A stretch of DNA of 5,295 nucleotides from Verrucomicrobiota bacterium (lineage in GTDB: Bacteria > Verrucomicrobiota > Verrucomicrobiia > Opitutales > UBA953). Each line of letters starts with the position of its first letter. Position 1 is the stretch's first letter. Made by a program: the position numbers and the translations under genes. The stretch is taken from contig RGES01000101.1 in the NCBI GenBank assembly GCA_009917805.1, forward strand, positions 1 to 5,295, given 5' to 3'. The notes beneath the pieces are model-generated. The model was not told the DNA's origin, searched no databases, and was given only the letters and a program-made list of their open reading frames with translations. Below, piece by piece: positions 1-5,206 of this stretch.

Positions 1-28
1 CTATCCGCCAACCGCTATCCGCCAATAC
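1..28. repeat. Short tandem repeat, 14-bp period (possibly 7 bp)
   Basis: The 11-mer CTATCCGCCAA occurs at 1-11 and again at 15-25. The stretch can be split into heptamers CTATCCG, CCAACCG, CTATCCG and CCAATAC, of which the last is degenerate. It lies just past the stop codon of the hydrolase gene (stop at 34-36) and is cut by the window edge, so its true length is unknown. With only two clear copies the evidence is limited. The position and the core-plus-variation style match the other arrays in this window. Confidence 0.55.
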
Positions 29-33
29 CTAGA

Positions 34-756
34 TTACTTCTTCCGCGCGAGGATCCAGGCTTCGAGCGTGGGTTCGGCGTAGGCCTTTTCCCAAGAATTG
101 TGTCCGACGCCGGGATAGATGGTGAACTTCACGTCGGCGCCATGCTGCTTGGCGGCTTCGGCGGCGAGCTGGCCGCGTTCGAGCGGGACGGACTTGTCCT
201 TGTCGCCATGGAAGCCCCAGATCGGCATGCCTTTCAGCGAGACGGTCTTCGCGGGGTCGATGCCGCCGCAGACGGGAATCACGCCGGCGAAACGTTCCGG
301 GTGTTCGCAGGCCCAAGCCCAGCTGCCGAAGCCTCCGAGGCTGAGGCCGGTGATGATGACGCGCTTCTCATCGATGCGGTAGGTCTTCAGCAGGTCGGTG
401 AGCAGGGCGTCGAGGACTTGCACGTTCCAGCGCTCGTTGGCCGGGCACTGCGGCGCGATCATCACGTAGGGCGAGTCGCCGCGTCGATCGAGTTCGAAGG
501 GCAGGCCGTTCTTGCGGACGAGGTTGAGCTGGCTGCCGCGTTCGCCGGAGCCGTGGAGGAAGATCACCAGCGGCCACTTCTTGGAGGGGTCCTTCCCGTA
601 GGACGATGGCAGGTAGGCCAGGTAGTCGAGGGCGTGCGGCAGGCCGGCTTGCGCGAAGTGCTTCGCGTCCGGCTTCGCCTTCACTTCCGGAGCGAGGGTG
701 AATTCGGCGGCCGAGAGGCCGAGGCAGAGCAGGCAGGCGGAGAGGACGAGGCGCAT
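34..756 (-). CDS. Secreted alpha/beta-hydrolase, predicted peptidase/esterase (prolyl oligopeptidase/dienelactone hydrolase-like)
   Basis: This 240-aa protein is a probable periplasmic or secreted serine hydrolase. Residues 1-17 form a short signal peptide (MRLVLSACLLCLGLSAA, cleavage near Ala16/Ala17). An oxyanion-type HGSGERG loop lies at 69-75. The nucleophile elbow GLSLGG gives Ser139, HGDKDKSVP gives the likely acid Asp187, and GVGHNSW gives His219, so the catalytic triad is complete and correctly ordered. The stretch from YLP through KKWPLVIFLHGSGERG resembles bacterial 'predicted peptidases' (COG4099-like) and PHB-depolymerase-like esterases. Its length suits a single-domain enzyme. 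The ATG at 754-756 is chosen because the signal peptide follows at once. The upstream leader has no Shine-Dalgarno motif and instead carries CCTCC. A 12-bp repeat region separates it from the upstream gene, so it probably has its own promoter. The fold and triad are sure, but whether the substrate is a peptide, an acyl ester or a polymer is not known. Confidence 0.9.
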   Translation of the reverse strand: MRLVLSACLLCLGLSAAEFTLAPEVKAKPDAKHFAQAGLPHALDYLAYLPSSYGKDPSKKWPLVIFLHGSGERGSQLNLVRKNGLPFELDRRGDSPYVMIAPQCPANERWNVQVLDALLTDLLKTYRIDEKRVIITGLSLGGFGSWAWACEHPERFAGVIPVCGGIDPAKTVSLKGMPIWGFHGDKDKSVPLERGQLAAEAAKQHGADVKFTIYPGVGHNSWEKAYAEPTLEAWILARKK

Positions 757-806
757 GCAGGAGGAATGGAGGACCTGAGGGTCGGAGGCAAGAGAGGGAC
801 GGAATG

Positions 807-854
807 GCGTCCTGAGTTGAGGACTGAACAGAGGCCTGCGTTGAGGCCTGAGTT
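807..854. repeat. Left 12-bp tandem array, core GAGGMCTG plus 4 variable bases
   Basis: Cores stand at 819-826 (GAGGACTG), 831-838 (GAGGCCTG) and 843-850 (GAGGCCTG), each exactly 12 bp from the next. A degenerate fourth copy at 807-814 keeps only 5 of 8 bases. The 4-base spacers after the copies are AGTT, AACA, CGTT and AGTT. A further core-like string, GAGGACCTG, lies at 769-777. The array sits in the gap upstream of the hydrolase gene and is mirrored by the array at 898-945. Confidence 0.8.
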
Positions 855-867
855 GAATTAGTGCCGA

Positions 868-893
868 GAAATTAGGGCCTTCCCCGTAATTTC
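868..893. repeat. AT-rich hairpin between the two 12-bp arrays
   Basis: GAAATTA at 868-874 pairs perfectly with TAATTTC at 887-893. GGG at 875-877 can pair with CCC at 883-885 if G886 is bulged, leaving a 5-base loop. The hairpin lies between the two inverted arrays and could nucleate a long imperfect fold across the whole gap. It lacks a U-tract, so it is not a typical intrinsic terminator, although it lies downstream of the stop codon at 954. Confidence 0.6.
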
Positions 894-897
894 CATG

Positions 898-945
898 CAG
901 CCCTCCGCTCAGTCCTCAACGCAGCCCTCAATCCAGTCCTCGGTT
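898..945. repeat. Right 12-bp tandem array, core CAGYCCTC plus 4 variable bases
   Basis: There are four cores at exact 12-bp spacing: CAGCCCTC 898-905, CAGTCCTC 910-917, CAGCCCTC 922-929 and CAGTCCTC 934-941. They alternate C and T at one position, giving a 24-bp higher-order period. The spacers CGCT, AACG, AATC and GGTT all differ. Read on the minus strand the core is GAGGRCTG, the same family as the left array but in the opposite orientation. It ends 9 bp short of the stop codon of the 149-aa gene. Confidence 0.85.
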
Positions 946-953
946 ATCTCGTC

Positions 954-1403
954 TTACTCCCCCGCCGTCATCAGCTCGTGGTGGAGCTGGAAGAGGGCGT
1001 GGGCGCTGTCGGCGTAGAAGGCCGACAGGCGTTCGATGAGTTTCGAATCGTGCCAGGAGACCACGTTGGCCTTGAAGGTCAGGCGCGCCTCGCCGAGGCC
1101 GCCCGGGCGGCGGTGCGAGAGTTCCTGCGAGAAGTGCAGGGTGGAGGGAAGTTTCTTCGCGTAGCGTTTCTGGTTGGAGAGGAACGCCGCGATCGCGCCG
1201 ATCTCGGACTGGCCGTCGAGCGTGAGGCTGATCGTCGCTTCGCCGGGGACGTCGCCTTCGCGCGGCTGGTAGAAGGCGCGGACGAGGGCCTTCGAGCCCT
1301 TGAGCGCCACGCGGGCGTTGAAGTCGTCCCGCGCGGTCAGGCGATAGGCGGCTTCGTGCTTCTTGAGGTGGTCGGCGACGGCCTTCCAGAGGGCAGGTCT
1401 CAT
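954..1403 (-). CDS. Hypothetical protein, 149 aa, function unknown
   Basis: I do not recognise this protein with confidence. It starts MRPALWKAVADHLKKHEAAY, an amphipathic helix. Strand-like stretches follow (around 28-46 and 55-64), then a helix with LSNQKRYAKKL (75-85), another strand near 106-116 and a long C-terminal helical segment, KLIERLSAFYADSAHALFQL (121-140). There is no signal peptide, membrane segment, cysteine or metal motif, so it is probably cytoplasmic. The helix-strand-helix order and the late W118 followed by a charged helix faintly recall DUF4268-type domains, but this is only a visual likeness. The ATG at 1401-1403 is preferred: the frame stays open to 1502, but that extension runs into the upstream gene's terminator stem and encodes a polar, low-quality N-terminus. 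No ribosome-binding motif is evident. The terminator upstream and the repeat array downstream suggest a monocistronic transcript. Confidence 0.7.
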   Translation of the reverse strand: MRPALWKAVADHLKKHEAAYRLTARDDFNARVALKGSKALVRAFYQPREGDVPGEATISLTLDGQSEIGAIAAFLSNQKRYAKKLPSTLHFSQELSHRRPGGLGEARLTFKANVVSWHDSKLIERLSAFYADSAHALFQLHHELMTAGE

Positions 1404-1479
1404 GCCCCGACTCTTGCCGAACCCATGTCGGAGGCAAGCGGACCGCTCGTCGGAGTCGGACGAGTTATTGACAGGCACG

Positions 1480-1509
1480 AAAAAGGGCGTGCCGGATGGC
1501 ACGCCCTTT
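1480..1509 (-). terminator. Rho-independent terminator of the 1138-aa gene
   Basis: On the minus strand a perfect 12-bp stem, AAAGGGCGTGCC / GGCACGCCCTTT (1498-1509 with 1482-1493), encloses a 4-base loop at 1494-1497. It is followed directly by a T-run, since the plus strand shows five A at 1480-1484. It begins about 20 bp past the stop codon at 1529-1531, exactly where an intrinsic terminator is expected. It separates this transcript from the 149-aa gene downstream. Confidence 0.93.
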
Positions 1510-1528
1510 GCGGAAGGATTCCGGAGGG

Positions 1529-4500
1529 TTACTTCTTCTTGTTCGCCTTCGTCGGCTCGGCCTTGGCGGCTTCGCCGAGCGGATGCTCCTTGAGCAGCTC
1601 TTCCGGGGTGTACGGAGCGGTGCGGGTCGCGTTGGCGGCGCGGACCTTCTTCACCTGGGCGGGCTTCACCGCCGGGAGGTTGTTGCCGAAGGACTGGCGG
1701 ACGTAGGTGAGCACGGCGGCGACTTCTTCGTCGTTCAGCATCTGGCCGAGCGGCGTCATCACCGGCTGGCCGGTCGTGTAGTCGCCGTATTCCTTACCGT
1801 CGACGGTCATCTTGCCCATCATGCCGTTGAGCACGACCTTGATGGCGCGGTCGGCGTCGCCTTCGAGCCAGCCGTTGGACGGATAGCCCGGCGTGCGACC
1901 GAGGGGCGGGTAGGCGCCGCGGAGGGGCTTGCCGGCTTCCTTGGGCATCTCGGCGCCGCGGCCGTCCGGCTGGTGGCAGGTCGCGCAGAGGGCTTCGCGG
2001 AAGTAGACTTCCTTGCCCTTGTCGTAGAGCTTCTTGTCGTCCTTGGAGAGCTTCTTGTCGGTCGGACCGTAGGAGGCTTCCTTCTGGTCGGCGTAGTCCT
2101 TGAGGTTCACCTTGCCGTTGCCTTCGGGGAGGGAGGCGAGCTGCTTCATCGTCTCGCGGAGGCAGTAGGCGATGTTGTAGTCCTTGCTGCCCTTGAGCGT
2201 GGCGGCGGCGGCGATGGCGCGCTCGGTGTCCTTGCCGTTGAAGAAGCTCAGGCCACGGACGCCTTCGAGCTGGACGCGGAGGTTCGTGTCCTTGACGGCG
2301 TTCTCCATGATCGCGATCGCGTCCGGGATGCGGTCGCGCTGGTAGATGGCGACGCGGACGGCCTGGGCGCGGGCGCGCGGCTCGGGCGACTTCAGCAGCT
2401 GGCCGAGGAGCTCGAGGTTCACGGCGTTATGCCACTGGTGGACCCAGAGGGCTTCGAGGAGGTGGTGGGCGTCCTCGACCTTGTTCGGATCGAACTGCTT
2501 GGCCCACTTCTGGGTGGCGGCGATGACCTGCGCGGAGTCGTGCTTGTGCAGCTCGATCTTGGCGCGCTGGCGGACGTTGTCTTCGTGCTCGGTGAGGAGC
2601 GCGAGGAGGTTCTCGACGGACTCGCCATCGATCTTCTTCGGCGTCAGCAGCGGGCGGGAAGGGTAGGTGATGCGGTAGAGGCGGCCGTGCTGGTGGTCGC
2701 GGTTCGGATCGCGCAGGTGGTGCTGCAGGTGGCCGATGAGCATCTGCGACCAGTCCATGACATAGAGCGAACCGTCGGGGGCGACGGCGACGCCGGAGGG
2801 GCGGAAGTTGCCGGCCTTCTCCTTGTCGGTCTCGATCAGGTTGGGCAGGATGGTCTCACCCTTGATGCCGGAGCCTTCCTCGGTGATCTTCGCGCGGAAG
2901 ATGCCCTGGACGGTGATCACGTTCGTGTTGAGGAACACGCCCTGCCAGTCGTCGGGGAAGTGGCGGCTGCTGAGGATGGCGGTGCCGGGGCACGGGCGCG
3001 ACGGGCGGTTCCAGAACTGCTTGAAGCTCGGGTGGGCGCCGGTGTCGAGGTGGCCGGAGAAGCCGGGGCCGAAGTAGTTGGCGTTGCCGGTGGCGTCGGT
3101 GATGATGTCGTTGCCCCAGTAGTCGAAGACGCGGCCGTGCGGGTTGGCGAAGCCGTAGGGAACGTGGCGGTACAGCTTGCTGGTCTGCGGCTCGAAGCGG
3201 TAGATGCCACCGTTGGTGTTGCGCATCACGCCGTTGAAGGTCTCGACCTGCGAGCGGTGGAACACGCCGTCGGAGAGGTAGATGGCGCCTCCCGGTTCAT
3301 AGCAGATGGAGTTCGTCTCGTGGTGCGAGTCGGCGGCGTCCATGCCGGTCAGGAACTTTTCCTTCCAGTCGGCCTTGCCGTCGCCGTCGGTGTCGCGGAC
3401 GTACCAGATGTCGGGCGACTGGATCAGGATGACGCCGTCCTTGTAGAACTGGAAGCCCGTCGGGCAGTTGAGGCCGTCGAGGAAGACGTGCGACTTGGCG
3501 ACCTTGCCGGTCTTCGGGTCGAGGTCGAGGACGAGGAGCTTGTCGAAGTTCTTCGTCGTCGGGCTGGTCTCAGGGTAGTTCGGCCAGGCGGCGATCCAGA
3601 GGCGGCCCTTGGTGTCGAAGTTCATCTGCACCGGGTTGATGAGCTCGGGGATCGTCGTCTCGTCGGCGATGAACTCGACCTTGCAGCCTTCGGGCAGGGT
3701 GAGGTGCTTGAGCTGCGCTTCGCCGCTGAGGTAGGGCACGGGCTCCTTGCGGTTCGGGGGTACGGGAATCTCGGCCTTGAGGTTGTCGTGCTTCACTTCG
3801 ACCGGCTTGCCCTGGGCGGCGGCCCAGATGCCCTTGTCATGGTTGGCGGTCTTCAGGTCGCGGTTGGCGAGCTCGGCGCCGAGCACCGTGGCGTTGTCGA
3901 TGCCCTCGTACTTGATGCGGGAGCGGCCGCCGAAGATGTTGAACTGGTCGACCGTGCGGTAGCGGTGGTGCCACTGCGTGCTCTTCTCGTTGACCTCGGC
4001 GCGGACCTTCTCGTTCACGGTCGGCAGGTCGGAGCTGTTGCGGAAGAACAGGAACGCGCCCAGCCCGAGCACGACGACGCCCGCGCCTTTCAACAGGGTC
4101 TTGGGGTCGTCCTTGTCGGACTTGACGAAGCCGAGCAGGAGCAGCGCGGCGCCGAGCAGGAGGGCGATCAATCCAGGCGTGTTGGCACCGGCGGCCTTGC
4201 CGAAGACGGCTTGGAACTGGACGGGGGCGAGGGCGGCGTCGCCGGCGGCGTTGAGGTGGATGCCATTGATGGTGAGGGGCGACTTGGCGGCGGCGTAGAG
4301 CGACTGGGAGGCGGCGAAGAGGTCGACGAACGGCACGTTGTTGGCCTTGGCGACGGCCGCCATGGCGCCGACGTAGAGTTCGAGGTTCTTGTTGTTGGCG
4401 GCAGCGATCTTGGCGTCGAAGTGCGGGGACTTCAGGTCCTCGTGCGCGATCGGGGAGAAGAGGACGACGCGGACCTTGCCCTTGCCGTAATCGGCGGCGA

Positions 4501-4945
4501 GGGTCGACTTGAGCCAGCCGTCGAGGTTGGCCTTGAAGGCGTCGAGGCCGGCGGGACCGGCGAAGGACTCGTTGAAGCCCCAGTAGGCGAAGATCACGTT
4601 GGCGTGGAAGTGGGCGCCGGCGTGGTAGGTGACCTCGGTCTTGCCGACCTTGGTGGTCAGGGCGCCGGGCTTCATGTTCAGGAAGTAGTCGAGGCCGGCG
4701 ACTTCGTCGGAACGGTGGGGCTTCACGCCGACTTCGTCGCCGGAGAAGCCGAGGTTGCGGACCACGAGGTTGTGTTCCGGGAAGGCCTGATGGATCAGGG
4801 ATTCGAAGTTGCCTTGGTGCTGCTGCCGGTCGGCGAGGCCGCTGCCGACGAAGGCGATGTTGTCACCCTTCTCGAGGGTGAGGTTCTGGGCCGAGACGGA
4901 GGCGAATCCGAGGAGGGCCAGGAGGAGGGTGGACAGCTTACGCAT
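1529..4945 (-). CDS. PVC-type multidomain protein: SGNH-like domain, membrane hairpin, dehydrogenase beta-propeller, helical repeats, cytochrome c
   Basis: This 1138-aa exported protein probably oxidises an unknown substrate and passes electrons to a fused heme. Residues 1-19 are a signal peptide (cut near SVSA|Q). Residues 21-250 resemble an SGNH/GDSL hydrolase: block I GDNIAFVGSGLADR (27-40), GFSGDEV (66-72), GFN (123-125), NGIH (227-230). The usual nucleophile and acid are replaced. Two hydrophobic segments (about 257-274 and 284-301) flank a charged loop and look like a membrane hairpin. Residues 400-765 match the Pirellula/Verrucomicrobium 'membrane-bound dehydrogenase' beta-propeller (TIGR02604-like), with an EF-hand-like DTDGDGKAD (518-526), NFRPSGVAVAPDGSLYVMDW (713-732) and a His-rich HLQHHLRDPNRDHQHGR (739-755). 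HEAT-like helices follow (about 775-940). A class I cytochrome c ends the protein: CATCH (987-991), likely axial Met1063, then a lysine-rich tail. The ATG at 4943-4945 is chosen because upstream in-frame Met codons would bury the signal peptide. The family is sure; the substrate is unknown. Confidence 0.93.
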   Translation of the reverse strand: MRKLSTLLLALLGFASVSAQNLTLEKGDNIAFVGSGLADRQQHQGNFESLIHQAFPEHNLVVRNLGFSGDEVGVKPHRSDEVAGLDYFLNMKPGALTTKVGKTEVTYHAGAHFHANVIFAYWGFNESFAGPAGLDAFKANLDGWLKSTLAADYGKGKVRVVLFSPIAHEDLKSPHFDAKIAAANNKNLELYVGAMAAVAKANNVPFVDLFAASQSLYAAAKSPLTINGIHLNAAGDAALAPVQFQAVFGKAAGANTPGLIALLLGAALLLLGFVKSDKDDPKTLLKGAGVVVLGLGAFLFFRNSSDLPTVNEKVRAEVNEKSTQWHHRYRTVDQFNIFGGRSRIKYEGIDNATVLGAELANRDLKTANHDKGIWAAAQGKPVEVKHDNLKAEIPVPPNRKEPVPYLSGEAQLKHLTLPEGCKVEFIADETTIPELINPVQMNFDTKGRLWIAAWPNYPETSPTTKNFDKLLVLDLDPKTGKVAKSHVFLDGLNCPTGFQFYKDGVILIQSPDIWYVRDTDGDGKADWKEKFLTGMDAADSHHETNSICYEPGGAIYLSDGVFHRSQVETFNGVMRNTNGGIYRFEPQTSKLYRHVPYGFANPHGRVFDYWGNDIITDATGNANYFGPGFSGHLDTGAHPSFKQFWNRPSRPCPGTAILSSRHFPDDWQGVFLNTNVITVQGIFRAKITEEGSGIKGETILPNLIETDKEKAGNFRPSGVAVAPDGSLYVMDWSQMLIGHLQHHLRDPNRDHQHGRLYRITYPSRPLLTPKKIDGESVENLLALLTEHEDNVRQRAKIELHKHDSAQVIAATQKWAKQFDPNKVEDAHHLLEALWVHQWHNAVNLELLGQLLKSPEPRARAQAVRVAIYQRDRIPDAIAIMENAVKDTNLRVQLEGVRGLSFFNGKDTERAIAAAATLKGSKDYNIAYCLRETMKQLASLPEGNGKVNLKDYADQKEASYGPTDKKLSKDDKKLYDKGKEVYFREALCATCHQPDGRGAEMPKEAGKPLRGAYPPLGRTPGYPSNGWLEGDADRAIKVVLNGMMGKMTVDGKEYGDYTTGQPVMTPLGQMLNDEEVAAVLTYVRQSFGNNLPAVKPAQVKKVRAANATRTAPYTPEELLKEHPLGEAAKAEPTKANKKK

Positions 4946-4977
4946 GGGTTTCTGGTTTTGGTTAAAAAAGAGGAGGG

Positions 4978-4995
4978 CCATGCCTGGGGGCATGG
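4978..4995 (-). promoter_or_regulatory. Leader hairpin followed by a U-tract, upstream of the 1138-aa gene
   Basis: CCATGCC (4978-4984) and GGCATGG (4989-4995) form a perfect 7-bp stem with a 4-base loop. In the minus-strand RNA, eight bases separate the stem from a run of six U (A at 4964-4969), and the start codon follows at 4945. The distance to the U-run is longer than in a normal terminator. This could be an attenuator-like leader or a chance hairpin. The bases just before the start codon (AACCAAAACCAGAAACCC) hold no Shine-Dalgarno motif. Confidence 0.4.
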
Positions 4996-5056
4996 TCGGA
5001 GCGGGGAAGTGAAAACCTGTCGCTCTTTCAACAACCTGCCAAGGGGAATGTTCCTG

Positions 5057-5103
5057 TCTGGGCCAGCAAAGGGGCACCAAAGCCGCTCATTTACTGGCCC
5101 AGA
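5057..5103. repeat. 10-bp perfect inverted repeat with 27-base loop
   Basis: TCTGGGCCAG (5057-5066) is the exact reverse complement of CTGGCCCAGA (5094-5103). Past one mismatch the stem can gain three A-T pairs (5068-5070 with 5090-5092). Each arm is itself nearly palindromic (CTGG-G-CCAG), so the pair could also be two protein-binding half-sites. It lies about 110-160 bp upstream of the large gene's start codon. No convincing -35/-10 pair was found beside it. Confidence 0.5.
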
Positions 5104-5119
5104 GGGCTAGGAACGCCGA

Positions 5120-5147
5120 GAGTATTGAGTATGGAGTATCGAGTATC
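5120..5147. repeat. Four tandem heptamers GAGTATN
   Basis: Four contiguous 7-bp units, GAGTATT, GAGTATG, GAGTATC and GAGTATC, occupy 5120-5147 with no gap. Six positions are invariant and only the seventh changes. The minus strand reads NATACTC. The array lies in gene-free DNA, about 175 bp upstream of the large gene's start and outside any credible reading frame. Confidence 0.85.
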
Positions 5148-5166
5148 GGGGGAGAGTGATGGCCTT

Positions 5167-5205
5167 GTGGTAGGGGTCGCCCCGCGTGCTGCCCTCGTCT
5201 GCCAC
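5167..5205. repeat. GC-rich structured segment next to the cloverleaf element
   Basis: GTGG (5167-5170) can pair with CCAC (5202-5205), enclosing GGGG-TCG-CCCC (5173-5183) and further GC-rich sequence. It begins with GGTAGGG at 5169-5175, the same heptamer that opens the neighbouring element at 5207-5213. It may be a related or decayed copy of the same kind of intergenic element. The pairing is short, so the call is tentative. Confidence 0.35.
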
Positions 5206-5206
5206 G

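Noticed and set aside
100..861. A plus-strand reading frame of 253 aa across the hydrolase gene and part of the 12-bp repeat region
   Set aside because: It is antisense to a gene with a complete catalytic triad, and its composition is that of a GC-bias shadow. Its end runs through the repeat array.
1413..1438. Inverted repeat CTTGCC / GGCAAG just upstream of the 149-aa gene
   Set aside because: The arms are only 6 bp with a 14-base loop, which is common by chance at this GC content.
1404..1502. Longer version of the 149-aa protein, starting at the ATG at 1500-1502
   Set aside because: The extra 33 residues come partly from the terminator stem of the upstream gene and look non-protein-like. 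The Met at 1401-1403 begins a good helix.
978..1706. A plus-strand reading frame of 242 aa over the 149-aa gene and the terminator
   Set aside because: It reads straight through a strong intrinsic terminator stem and over two minus-strand genes, and shows no protein-family features.
4910..4980. Direct repeat of GAGGAGGGCCA at 4910-4920 and 4970-4980
   Set aside because: One copy lies in signal-peptide codons and the other in the leader. The string is low in complexity and an 11-bp match is weak evidence for function.
4946..5080. Longer version of the large protein, starting at 5080, 4993 or 4981
   Set aside because: These starts would put 12 to 45 residues ahead of a standard signal peptide, and the two nearer ones lie in or at the edge of a hairpin. 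The ATG at 4943-4945 gives a normal signal peptide.
1496..5110. A plus-strand reading frame of 1204 aa running antisense to the whole large gene
   Set aside because: Its product is a low-complexity mix of V, G, A, E, L and D without recognisable domains. The minus-strand frame has a signal peptide, a heme site and known motifs. Long open antisense frames are expected in GC-rich genes with strong codon bias.
4996..5110. Possible sigma-70 promoter for the large gene, such as TTGTTG or TTGAAA near 5028-5035 on the minus strand
   Set aside because: No acceptable -10 box appears at 16-18 bp from these -35-like strings, so the call would be guesswork.
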